A stretch of DNA of 64,000 nucleotides. Source: Cognatundibacterium aquatile (GTDB lineage Bacteria > Pseudomonadota > Gammaproteobacteria > Burkholderiales > Burkholderiaceae_D). Below, in pieces: positions 25,439 through 33,470 of the stretch. The translations under genes were made by a program, and so were the position numbers. The number at the start of each line of letters is the position of its first letter. The stretch's first letter is position 1. Location of the stretch: the NCBI RefSeq assembly GCF_014699135.1, contig NZ_JACOFT010000003.1, positions 248,001-312,000 of the forward strand, read 5' to 3'. The notes under the pieces are model-generated. The model worked only from the letters and a program-made list of their open reading frames with translations. It was not told the DNA's origin and made no database searches.

Positions 25439-27643
25439 TCAGATCTTGCCGCTGACAGTCACGAATAACTGACGCGGTGCGCCGGACAGCAAGGTCTGTG
25501 CAGTGCCGGTTGGATCAAAGGTCTGGAAGCCATTCGAACCTATAGTGCTGAAGTATTGTTTGTTGAGCAGGTTTTCAACATTCAGCTGAATCGAGAAATC
25601 TTTAATGCCGCCCAGATTTTTCTGTTTGTAACCGGTTGACAGATTCATGACCCAGTATGCAGGAACGCTGGCGTCGTTGCTGTAGGTGTAGAAACGCTTG
25701 TCTGTATATTTTCCACCGACGCGGCCAAACCATTGTGGCGTTTCATAAGACAGTTCAGTTTTGAACATCAGCTTCGGTGAATCAACAACCTGTTTTCCAG
25801 CGATATCGACCAGCGTTTTGCGGTCCATATAGTTGGATTTATATTGTGCATCGTTATACGTCAGCGAGTTGAACAGAGACCAGTCTTTCGCCAGCGTCCA
25901 CATTGCCGCCGCCTCGATACCTTTGGCTTCTACCTTACCAACGTTGACGAATGTGCTTGGACAACCAACAATGCCCGCGCAAGTAGCGACTGCCATCAGG
26001 CGGTCATCGAAACGTGTGAAATAGGCTGCGACGGAACCCACCAGACTATCAGTTTTGAAGCGATAACCGGCATCGATAGTTTTCGATGTTTCTGGTTTGA
26101 TTGTGCCGGCACTCAGATTAAATGCAGTCTGTGTCTGAGAAAAAGGACCACTGACACCCGGTTGATAGGCGCGCATATTTTCCGATAAGCTGAGGAACAG
26201 TTCATCGGATTTCGTCAGTGCGTAATTCAGACCCAATTGCGGCAGGAAGTTTTTAGAGGCGGTCAGATCACCGGCAGCACGGGTACCGACCACGTTGACG
26301 GCATTGATTTTGACGTTCGGAGATTTGAAGCCGACATTCAGTTTCAGCTTATCCGCCATCAGGGAAATCGTATCCTGTGCGTAGAACTGAGTGGTGGTGG
26401 TCGTGAAATTTTGTTTGAAGCCAGTTGATGTGGGATTGGTCAGGAACTCGTTGGTATCCTGTCCGCCAGTGGCATTATAAAAATTACGTGTCAGTGTGTG
26501 CAGGCTGCTCTCTGCCCAGAAGCCGCCATTGAATGTGTGCTGGCCAAGTTCGGCTGTCAGGTCGGCAATCACACCGTTGCGGCTGATCGAATATTCTGTG
26601 GTGCGGATGGAGATCGGTAAGCCATTTGTCGATGGTGTATAAGGCGTGTACCAGTGACCCTGACCTTCATTGCTGTGATGGTAAGCGGTTGTTTTCAGAT
26701 AGACGTCATCACCAAAACGGTTGTCCAGTGTTGCACCGAGCAGGCTGTCTTTACGCAAGCCGCTGCCTTGGTAGTAGGCGTCGTCCAGACTGTTAACTTT
26801 GCCGGTATACACACCTTTGGCGGCATTGACGGCACGCTGCCAGTCCGGTGCATAGTTATCCCAGTCGTAGCCGAGACGGTTTGCCATTTCTACCGACAAA
26901 TCCTGATAGTCGACTTCTTTACGGTCAGAATAATTAAAGAAAGCAGTCAGTTTGCTGTTGCCCAGTTTTTGCACCAGCTTGGAGTTAAAAATATCCTGAT
27001 CTTGTGCGCCTGCGCCTTTCCATTTTTCTGCACGTTGACGCGTCACGCTCAGATAGGCTTTAGTGCCTGAAGACAGCAAACCGGTATCAACGCGTGCGAA
27101 GGTGCGATAGGTTTTGTCGCTGCCAATAGTTTGTGAGCCCGTGATGCCGAATTCATCTGTCGGTACAGATGAGAAGAATTGCACTGTACCGCCCAGATTG
27201 CTGGTCGATGCCGTACCAACTGCGCCTGCACCTTGAGACAAGGTCACGCGACCAATGTTTTCAGATGAAATTGCACGGCTGATGTGCAGACCGTTGTTGT
27301 TGCCGTAGCTCATGTCGCCGAGTGGCACATTGTCCAGCGTGAAGCCCATTTGACTCTGATTGAAACCGCGTGCGCTGAAACGTGTAGACCATTCATAGGC
27401 ACCGAAAGGATCAGCAGACTGGAAGCTGACGCCAGGTAGTTTTTCCAGGACTTTCAGTGGGCTGCTGCCAGGTAAAGCCAGCGCCAGGTCTTTTTTGGAA
27501 ACGTCTTGTACCTGGCGTGTATTGCCTTGGCCGAAGATAACGACGTTGACAATGTCTGCAGGTGCTTCTTCTGCGAATGCGGGAGCAGCAAAAGCCTGCA
27601 GCAAAATCAGATACAGCGGGGAACGACGAAGTTTGGGTGCCAT
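25439..27643 (-). CDS. TonB-dependent outer membrane receptor
   Basis: Ligand-gated outer-membrane beta-barrel, 734 aa, with a signal peptide (LLQAFAAPAFAEE), a TonB-box-like stretch (DIVNVVIFG), a plug domain (SPLKVLEKLPGVSFQSADPFGAYEWSTRFSARGFNQSQMGFTLDNVPLGD... GAGAVGTASTSNLGGTVQFFS) and a barrel ending in LFVTVSGKI. The plug has the RGF...N..VPLGD pattern of FecA/FpvA-like receptors but lacks an N-terminal signalling domain. The ligand is unknown. It sits between two phosphatase genes, and a Pho-box-like sequence lies at 27815-27833, so an organophosphate ligand is an option besides a siderophore. Confidence 0.92.
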   Translation of the reverse strand: MAPKLRRSPLYLILLQAFAAPAFAEEAPADIVNVVIFGQGNTRQVQDVSKKDLALALPGSSPLKVLEKLPGVSFQSADPFGAYEWSTRFSARGFNQSQMGFTLDNVPLGDMSYGNNNGLHISRAISSENIGRVTLSQGAGAVGTASTSNLGGTVQFFSSVPTDEFGITGSQTIGSDKTYRTFARVDTGLLSSGTKAYLSVTRQRAEKWKGAGAQDQDIFNSKLVQKLGNSKLTAFFNYSDRKEVDYQDLSVEMANRLGYDWDNYAPDWQRAVNAAKGVYTGKVNSLDDAYYQGSGLRKDSLLGATLDNRFGDDVYLKTTAYHHSNEGQGHWYTPYTPSTNGLPISIRTTEYSISRNGVIADLTAELGQHTFNGGFWAESSLHTLTRNFYNATGGQDTNEFLTNPTSTGFKQNFTTTTTQFYAQDTISLMADKLKLNVGFKSPNVKINAVNVVGTRAAGDLTASKNFLPQLGLNYALTKSDELFLSLSENMRAYQPGVSGPFSQTQTAFNLSAGTIKPETSKTIDAGYRFKTDSLVGSVAAYFTRFDDRLMAVATCAGIVGCPSTFVNVGKVEAKGIEAAAMWTLAKDWSLFNSLTYNDAQYKSNYMDRKTLVDIAGKQVVDSPKLMFKTELSYETPQWFGRVGGKYTDKRFYTYSNDASVPAYWVMNLSTGYKQKNLGGIKDFSIQLNVENLLNKQYFSTIGSNGFQTFDPTGTAQTLLSGAPRQLFVTVSGKI

Positions 27644-27814
27644 GATTGGGTTCCTGAGTCGATGATGAATAAGAATGCGAAGATGTTGTGTGCCTTCAGG
27701 CGGTTCTGCAGAGCGGGTATCAGTTAATCTGATACTTATCTGAAGAAGCGCGGAAGCAATGTGCTTTTAATGCGTTGAAAAGCAGAAGTTTCCGGACGTC
27801 AACGCGGCAAAGTG

Positions 27815-27833
27815 TAGTCAGCCAATATGACAG
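27815..27833 (-). promoter_or_regulatory. Candidate Pho box upstream of the TonB receptor
   Basis: Minus-strand CTGTCATATTGGCTGACTA: the first half matches the PhoB half-site CTGTCAT exactly, the second half is poor. About 170 bp upstream of the start codon. Confidence 0.3.
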
Positions 27834-27986
27834 GAAAGTGAATTTAAACTGGAAGAAATACTCGCTACATTTCAGCAACAACATCATTAATAAGGTCATC
27901 ACGAGGACATATTTACGACCTGTTATCCAGTCTTGAACGTAATATCTGAGGCTATTTTTTTGAAAGCCCATCATTTGAAAGACAAT

Positions 27987-28029
27987 AAAAAAAACAGGCA
28001 AACAGCAATCGCTGCATACCTGTTTTTTT
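27987..28029. terminator. Rho-independent terminator after the phosphoesterase
   Basis: AAAAAAAACAGG (27987-27998) pairs with CCTGTTTTTTT (28019-28029). The A-run on the plus strand gives a long U-run on the minus strand, as needed for the gene at 28058-29776. Confidence 0.85.
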
Positions 28030-28057
28030 ACGCGGATGATGACGGTTGTGCCTGCGC

Positions 28058-29776
28058 TTACGGTTTCTGTTTGAAATCAAACATGCCCATCAGGTCACCC
28101 AGTGCAGGGCGGTTCAGCGGTACATACGGATTCTTCTTATCGGTCACCGGATTTGGCAAATTGTCGCGGCTGCGTTTCGACAGTGGTGCCAGCTTCCAGT
28201 TGCGCTGTATGAATTTCAGTATCGATGCGTGATCGTAATAAGTATGATCGACATGCCCTTTTTTCGCATATGGTGACACTGCAACCAGCGGGATACGTGT
28301 GCCGTCGCCGAAGAAATCAATCAGTTGCACATAGCCGGAATCGTAATAGCCACCGCCTTCATCGAAGGTGATCAGGATCGCGGTTTTTTTCCATAGTTCC
28401 GGATTGGCTTTGACGCGGGCGATCACATCGGCAGCCAGCTCATCAAAACTGGATTCCGAGGCATAGCCGGGATGACCGGACAGGCTGTCGTAAGGCGCGA
28501 TGTAGGAGACAGCAGGGAAGGATTTCTCCTCTTTTTTTACATCGACATAAAACTGATGCATATCTTGTAATTTGTTTTTATCCGGCCCGGTCATGGTTGA
28601 CGTGAAGAACGACGGTGTATCGCACATGGCGCAATACTCTTTGTCCACATTCTTACCGTCATTACGACCGCCGCTGTACCATTTCCATGAAATACCGGCA
28701 GCAGTCAGCGCATCGCCGATGTGAGGAATCGTTTGTGGCGGCAGCAAAAATTTATCCGCACCCAGTGCCAGCGGTTCACCCAGTGGCGAGTAGGCCGGGT
28801 CCATATTGTTGACCATGTAGTAGGTGTCCGGCGCGCAATTGCCCTGATTGAATGCCTGATACGGCAGTTTTTTCAGAAAGGCTTGAATACCGGCAGCGCC
28901 AGGCTGCGCCAGATCGGCGCATTGAATATAGGTGCCGCCACGGTAGCCGTCTTCGGTGTACCAGTTATTGGTATTCGGCTGTGGATCAGGGTTCTCTATC
29001 ATCTTCGCAGGAGGCACCCCAGGCTTGCCCTGATCCGTATAGAAGGTCACGTCACCTGTTGCCAGCGCCAGATAGTTAACGGTGGTGCCGCCCATGACAG
29101 GCTGGTGATAGTTATCGGCAATCGCGTAGTTGTCGGCCAGTTTTTTGAAGGTCGGCGCATCGCCGGTGGACATATTGTAAAAGCCCATCGCAATACCACC
29201 CTGATAGGTGCGACCAGGGGCGAAAGGAATGGGGGCGTTGCTTGGACCAACACCCGTCATTTCAGCAACCCAGACAAACAGGTCATTATTACCGCCGTTA
29301 ATCTGTTGCCACATCTGGAAAAAACGGTGCACCGGATCGCCGGTATGTGCACCGTAGCTGACGTGCTTGGTAATCTGATAGGGGCCATTAGGCATGTCTG
29401 CCGGAAAACGCGCATCCGGTACGTCATGACGCTGGCCGAAAGCACCGGCAGCATACGGCTGGGGCAGGCTGGCATAAGGGGTTTTGACAGTTGGCGTCGG
29501 GGTATAGGTCGTAAAATTTTCCGCTGTCTTTTGCGCTGCCAGATGGTAGTTCGGCCCTGGCGAACCATCAGCTTTGACGATGCCTTTAGACCACAGGTTA
29601 GAGATGGTCTGTTTCTTTTTTGGCTGATACACGCCGTACAGATTGTCAAACGTCCGGTTTTCACCCACCAATACAATCACATGCTCAATCGGTGTGGTGG
29701 TGGCAGTTTGGGCATAGCTGCTGTGGGCGTACAAAGCGCTGAGTAAAAGCACTGACAGGGGAGTTTTTTTCATCAT
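28058..29776 (-). CDS. Exported phosphoesterase, phospholipase C/acid phosphatase (AcpA) type
   Basis: 572-aa periplasmic/secreted enzyme of the PF04185 phosphoesterase family, acting on phospholipid head groups or phosphomonoesters. Signal peptide MMKKTPLSVLLLSALYAHSSYAQ. Active-site elements: HVIVLVGENRTFDNLYG (metal-binding Glu-Asn), MGGTTVNYLALATGD (nucleophile Thr region), ILITFDEGGGYYD (Asp-Glu) and VDHTYYDHASILKFIQRNW (His/Asp). The upstream region holds a good Pho box (29936-29955) with a -10-like TAGCAT, so induction under phosphate starvation is likely. Confidence 0.9.
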   Translation of the reverse strand: MMKKTPLSVLLLSALYAHSSYAQTATTTPIEHVIVLVGENRTFDNLYGVYQPKKKQTISNLWSKGIVKADGSPGPNYHLAAQKTAENFTTYTPTPTVKTPYASLPQPYAAGAFGQRHDVPDARFPADMPNGPYQITKHVSYGAHTGDPVHRFFQMWQQINGGNNDLFVWVAEMTGVGPSNAPIPFAPGRTYQGGIAMGFYNMSTGDAPTFKKLADNYAIADNYHQPVMGGTTVNYLALATGDVTFYTDQGKPGVPPAKMIENPDPQPNTNNWYTEDGYRGGTYIQCADLAQPGAAGIQAFLKKLPYQAFNQGNCAPDTYYMVNNMDPAYSPLGEPLALGADKFLLPPQTIPHIGDALTAAGISWKWYSGGRNDGKNVDKEYCAMCDTPSFFTSTMTGPDKNKLQDMHQFYVDVKKEEKSFPAVSYIAPYDSLSGHPGYASESSFDELAADVIARVKANPELWKKTAILITFDEGGGYYDSGYVQLIDFFGDGTRIPLVAVSPYAKKGHVDHTYYDHASILKFIQRNWKLAPLSKRSRDNLPNPVTDKKNPYVPLNRPALGDLMGMFDFKQKP

Positions 29777-29935
29777 GGGTCAGCAAAGGTTAGTGAAGTA
29801 TTCGATACATTGCGGCGATCGCCCGGCTAGCTGATGGATGTCGTTGGCAGGTTTTCCTGCTACGGTCAGAAACGATAACGGTACCGACAGATGTCCAGGG
29901 AGTGTGAGTGTCGGAGAGTGATGCTAGCAGCGGCA

Positions 29936-29955
29936 GATGACGTTGATGTGACAAG
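29936..29955 (-). promoter_or_regulatory. Probable Pho box for the phosphoesterase gene
   Basis: Minus-strand CTTGTCACATCAACGTCATC contains two GTCA cores exactly 11 bp apart, as in the PhoB consensus (CTGTCAT-n4-CTGTCAT). A -10-like TAGCAT follows about 9 bp later, the spacing of PhoB-activated promoters. About 160 bp before the start codon. Confidence 0.5.
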
Positions 29956-30000
29956 GACTTGCGTCCTGATGAGGGTTGCTGATCTTGCTGCAAATAGCAA

Positions 30001-30029
30001 AACAGGAAGTGCATTGTGCACTTCCTGTT
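30001..30029 (-). terminator. Terminator of the copper ATPase gene
   Basis: AACAGGAAGTGCA and TGCACTTCCTGTT form a perfect 13-bp stem with a 3-base loop; on the minus strand it continues into TTTTGC. Confidence 0.8.
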
Positions 30030-30080
30030 CCTGATTGATGATGCCTGAACGGCAGTGAATTACTGTGAATTATGCTTGAT

Positions 30081-32798
30081 TTAGAGGCGGGTATAACGCA
30101 GCCGCAGGGCATTGCTGATGACCGAGACCGAACTGAGGCTCATCGCTGCGCTGGCAATCATCGGGCTTAACAGGATACCGAACCAGGGGAATAGCACGCC
30201 AGCAGCAACTGGCACGCCGATGAAATTATAGGCAAACGCAAAAAACAGATTCTGACGAATATTGCGCATGACATTCCTGCTCAGCGTGCGGGCCTTGGCA
30301 ATGCCGCGCAGATCCCCTTTGACCAGCACCACATGTGCACTGTGCATGGCGACATCGGTGCCGGTACCCATAGCAATGCCGACATTCGCCTGTGCCAGTG
30401 CTGGCGCATCGTTGATGCCATCACCTGCCATCGCAACCATGCATCCCTGTTGCTGCAATTGCTGAATGAAACGGAATTTGTCTTCCGGCAGCACATCCGC
30501 ATGTACCTCGTTTAATCCCAATTGGGTTGCAACCGCCTGTGCTGTTTGTGCGTTGTCGCCAGTCAGTACAATCACGCGGATTCCTTGTTGCTGTAACTGC
30601 TGCACGGCTTGCAGGCTGCTGGCTTTGATGCTATCGGCCACGCTGATCAGCGCAGCTGCTTTGGCGTTGACTGCCATCACCATGACCGTGTGACCACGCT
30701 GCTGCAACTCAAGTATACGAGGGCTGAATTCCTGCAAGCTGACATGGTTTTCTTCCATTAGCGCAGGTTTGCCGAGCAATATCTGCTGTCCGTTGAACGT
30801 TGCCTGCACACCCTTGCCGCTGATGGCTTTAAAGTCGCTGATGCTGGCTGCGGTAATATTTTTTTTGCGGATAAAATCCACCACTGCCTGCGCCAGAGGA
30901 TGTTCACTTTGCTGTTCTGTCGCCAGCGCGATTGCTGATAATTCATCTTCATTTTCACCATCTGCCACGATGAATTCCTGCAGCGTTGGTTTGCCTTCGG
31001 TGAGGGTGCCGGTTTTATCAATGACGAGCGTGTCGATTTTTTCCAGACGTTCAAGTGCTTCGGCATCTTTGATCAATATGCCTTCGACCGCGCCACGCCC
31101 GATACCGACGGTGACCGAAATCGGCGTTGCCAGACCGAGTGCGCAAGGGCAGGCAATGATCAGCACGGATACGGCTGCCATCAAGCCATTCGCCAGTGCC
31201 GGGGCGGGGCCGAAGACGGCCCATAATATAAACGCCAGTATCGCCGCCGCGATGACTGCAGGCACAAACCAACCGGCCACTTTATCGGCGAGTTTTTGTA
31301 TCGGTGCGCGCGAACGGCCAGCCTGATTCACCATATCGATGATCTTCGCGATCAGCGTATCTCTGCCGATTTTTTCGGCCCGCAGGCTGAAGCTGCCTTG
31401 TTGATTGATGGTCCCGGCGCTGAGTTTATCTCCGGCCTGTTTGCCAACCGGAATCGGTTCGCCGGTAATCATCGACTCATCAACATGCGAATGTCCGTCG
31501 ACCAGCAGCCCGTCGACCGGAATGTGGGCGCCGGGTTTGACGCGCAGCAGATCGCCGACCTGAACTTTGTCGAGTGGGATTTCAGTTTCGTTGCCGTCGC
31601 CGGCAATGCGTATGGCTGTTGCCGGAGTCAGTGCCAGCAAAGATTTGATGGCCTGATTTGTTTGCGAGCGAGCGCGTAACTCCAGCACCTGGCCCAGAAT
31701 AACGAGACAGATAATGACGGCGGCGGCTTCAAAATACAGTGGTGCCATGCCATCCATCTTGAATGCATCTGGCAAGGCCTGCGGAAACAGCAGCGCAAAC
31801 AGGCTGAACAGATACGCCGCCGCAGTGCCGACGCCGATCAGGCTGAACATATTCAGATTGCCGCTTTTGAAGGAGGCGATCGCCCGTTCAAAAAATGGCC
31901 GCCCCAGCCATACGACAACAGGTGTTGCCAATGCAAACTGCAGCCAGTCGAAGATACGCATGCCCAGTAAATCATGGAAAGAAATACCGGGCAGCATGTC
32001 GCCCATCGTCAGCAGTAACAAGGGCAGACTGAGAGCAATGCTGATTTTCAAGCGCCTGCTCATATCGAGAAGTTCGCTGTTATCTTCCTCGATAATGGCT
32101 TCTTTCGGCTCCAGTGCCATACCGCAGATAGGGCAGATACCAGGGCCGATTTGCTCAATTTCCGGGTCCATCGGACAGATGTAAATCGCATCTTTGGCAA
32201 CCGGTTTTGCCGCAGGTGCCTGCTCCGGATTTAAATATGTTTGCGGATTTTTACTGAACTTCTGTTTGCACGAGTCGCAGCAGAAATAATAGGTTTGACC
32301 AGCGTGCACGAACTGATGCGGGCTATTTTCATTGACCGTCATCCCGCAGACCGGATCTTTATGCGCGCCTTGCGGGTCGTGTTGCATACTATTTGTTGCA
32401 ACATGACTGCCGCCGCAACAGGAATTGCCAGTCGTTGGTTTAACACGGCTGACTTCACGTACCACCGGGTCTGACGCCGCCGCAACATTTGCAGTAGTTA
32501 CAGGCGCAGATGTAGAAGCAGCAGATGCTGCCGGAACGCTGCCCATACCGATGACGCGTTTGGCTTTGACATAATTTTCAGGTGCTGCCGTGAATTTGCT
32601 CACGCATGACTGGCTGCAGAAATAATAGGCGACGCCCTGGAAGCGCGCCGTTTTTTCAGTATTCTTCGCCACCTGCATGCCACATACGGGATCGGTATAT
32701 TTTTTTTCTTCCGGCGCTGGTGCTGACGACGGTGACGACGCAGGCGTTGATGCAGATTGTCCGCAGCAATTGCCGCTATGTTGATGTTTGTCGGTCAT
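30081..32798 (-). CDS. Copper/silver-type P1B ATPase with two YHS domains
   Basis: 905-aa heavy-metal exporter of the inner membrane, probably Cu(I)/Ag(I). The N-terminus has no HMA domain; it has two YHS domains (TDPVCGMQVA...YYFCSQSC and KDPVCGMTVN...YYFCCDSC) joined by a linker with another CCGG motif, then a heavy-metal-binding region (YICPMDPEIEQIGPGICPICGMALEP). The core is complete: TGEP, CPC in IIACPCALGLATP, DKTGTLTEG, SEHPLA and GDGINDAPALA. The last spans carry the Met-Ser-Ser type motif (MIASAAMSLSSVSVISNALRLR) of Cu(I) pumps. It is divergent from a MerR-type gene, with a MerR-type promoter in between, so it should be metal-induced. Confidence 0.93.
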   Translation of the reverse strand: MTDKHQHSGNCCGQSASTPASSPSSAPAPEEKKYTDPVCGMQVAKNTEKTARFQGVAYYFCSQSCVSKFTAAPENYVKAKRVIGMGSVPAASAASTSAPVTTANVAAASDPVVREVSRVKPTTGNSCCGGSHVATNSMQHDPQGAHKDPVCGMTVNENSPHQFVHAGQTYYFCCDSCKQKFSKNPQTYLNPEQAPAAKPVAKDAIYICPMDPEIEQIGPGICPICGMALEPKEAIIEEDNSELLDMSRRLKISIALSLPLLLLTMGDMLPGISFHDLLGMRIFDWLQFALATPVVVWLGRPFFERAIASFKSGNLNMFSLIGVGTAAAYLFSLFALLFPQALPDAFKMDGMAPLYFEAAAVIICLVILGQVLELRARSQTNQAIKSLLALTPATAIRIAGDGNETEIPLDKVQVGDLLRVKPGAHIPVDGLLVDGHSHVDESMITGEPIPVGKQAGDKLSAGTINQQGSFSLRAEKIGRDTLIAKIIDMVNQAGRSRAPIQKLADKVAGWFVPAVIAAAILAFILWAVFGPAPALANGLMAAVSVLIIACPCALGLATPISVTVGIGRGAVEGILIKDAEALERLEKIDTLVIDKTGTLTEGKPTLQEFIVADGENEDELSAIALATEQQSEHPLAQAVVDFIRKKNITAASISDFKAISGKGVQATFNGQQILLGKPALMEENHVSLQEFSPRILELQQRGHTVMVMAVNAKAAALISVADSIKASSLQAVQQLQQQGIRVIVLTGDNAQTAQAVATQLGLNEVHADVLPEDKFRFIQQLQQQGCMVAMAGDGINDAPALAQANVGIAMGTGTDVAMHSAHVVLVKGDLRGIAKARTLSRNVMRNIRQNLFFAFAYNFIGVPVAAGVLFPWFGILLSPMIASAAMSLSSVSVISNALRLRYTRL

Positions 32799-32828
32799 GA
32801 CTATTCTCCTTAATCGACTATCCGCTGT

Positions 32829-32860
32829 ATCATAGACTCCGTACCTGAGAACAGAGTCAA
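32829..32860 (-). promoter_or_regulatory. MerR-type promoter/operator for the copper ATPase
   Basis: On the minus strand -35 TTGACT (32855-32860) and -10 TATGAT (32829-32834) are 20 bp apart, the overlong spacer that MerR activators correct by bending DNA. An imperfect dyad, ACTCTGTTC...TACGGAGT (32836-32857), fills the spacer. Confidence 0.8.
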
Positions 32861-32873
32861 GGACTTTTTATTT

Positions 32874-33302
32874 ATGTCTGCTTCAGATCAATACACCATA
32901 GGACAATTGGCCAAAGCCGCCAGCGTGGGCGTCGAGACTATACGCTACTACCAGCGCCGGGGCTTGCTGGCAGTACCCGATGTGAGCTCTGGATTTCGCA
33001 CCTATCCTGTGGCGGATGCCGAGCGCATCCGCTTCATCAAACGGGCGCAGGAACTGGGGTTTTCGCTGGAGGAAATTTCGCATTTGCTGATGCTGGAAGA
33101 CAGTAACGATAAACCAGCGATACGGGATATTGCCAGTGAGCGCCTTGATCAGGTGCGCGCCAAGCTGGCGGATTTGCAAAAAATGGAAACGATGCTGGCG
33201 CAACTGATTGATGCCTGTGCGTCGGCGCCGAAGCAGGCTCAGTGCCCGATTATCAAGGCTTTGGGTCATTCCAGTCATTGCCATAAAACTTCAGGTACAT
33301 AA
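32874..33302 (+). CDS. MerR-family metal regulator, MerR1-like but lacking the first metal Cys
   Basis: 142-aa activator/repressor of the divergent ATPase gene. The N-terminal winged helix reads YTIGQLAKAASVGVETIRYYQRRGLL and the dimer helix AKLADLQKMETMLAQLIDAC, followed by CASAPKQAQCPIIKAL. The Cys-x8-Cys-Pro spacing and surrounding residues match the Hg(II) regulator MerR (Cys117 and Cys126), but the position of MerR Cys82 is LEDSNDKPA, with no Cys. An extra C-terminal HSSHCHK may add a ligand. This and the partner ATPase point to monovalent metal sensing rather than mercury; no mer genes are nearby. Confidence 0.88.
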   Translation: MSASDQYTIGQLAKAASVGVETIRYYQRRGLLAVPDVSSGFRTYPVADAERIRFIKRAQELGFSLEEISHLLMLEDSNDKPAIRDIASERLDQVRAKLADLQKMETMLAQLIDACASAPKQAQCPIIKALGHSSHCHKTSGT

Positions 33303-33322
33303 GCAGCCTGAACGTCCGCGAG

Positions 33323-33353
33323 GTGTCCGGTCACTTTATTTTATTGTCCGGAC
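33323..33353. promoter_or_regulatory. Candidate activator sites upstream of the sigma-54 promoter
   Basis: Two CCGG-centred dyads, GTGTCCGGTCAC (33323-33334) and GTCCGGAC (33346-33353), have centres 21 bp apart, two helical turns. They lie about 70-100 bp upstream of the -24 element, where NtrC-type activators bind. Confidence 0.45.
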
Positions 33354-33421
33354 TATCACTTTTATTCAGGTCCGTTGAATTAAATCTGAATAAAATCAAG
33401 GGCTTAAAGTTTTCTATATTG

Positions 33422-33437
33422 TGGCACGCTTTCTGCA
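33422..33437 (+). promoter_or_regulatory. Sigma-54 promoter of the ABC exporter operon
   Basis: TGGCACGCTTTCTGCA has the invariant GG (33423-33424) and GC (33435-33436) separated by exactly 10 bases and matches the -24/-12 consensus TGGCACG-n4-TTGCA at all but one defined base. Expected transcription start is near 33448, about 23 bases before ATG 33471. Confidence 0.8.
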
Positions 33438-33440
33438 ATA

Positions 33441-33458
33441 CCTCTGGCAACACAGAGG
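33441..33458 (+). promoter_or_regulatory. Hairpin over the 5' end of the exporter mRNA
   Basis: CCTCTG (33441-33446) pairs with CAGAGG (33453-33458), whose 3' arm overlaps the Shine-Dalgarno GGAGG (33457-33461). It spans the predicted start site, so it may matter in DNA or only partly in RNA. Confidence 0.3.
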
Positions 33459-33470
33459 AGGAAGGTGATC

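Larger units (their letters stand above)
27644..28057. other. Upstream region of the TonB receptor gene
   Basis: 414 bp. Contains the terminator at 27987-28029 and a Pho-box-like site at 27815-27833. An open frame of 93 codons on the minus strand (27720-28001) has no ribosome site, runs through the terminator stem and is not accepted. Confidence 0.5.
29777..30080. other. Intergenic region: Pho box and copA terminator
   Basis: 304 bp between two minus-strand genes, containing the Pho box at 29936-29955 and the hairpin terminator at 30001-30029. No gene supported. Confidence 0.6.

Noticed and set aside
27720-28001. 93-codon minus-strand frame with hydrophobic segments upstream of the TonB receptor
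   Set aside because: It starts inside the terminator stem, has no ribosome site and no recognisable sequence.
28721-29746. 341-codon open frame on the plus strand opposite the phosphoesterase gene
   Set aside because: Antisense shadow of a gene with clear family motifs and signal peptide; the plus-strand translation resembles no family.
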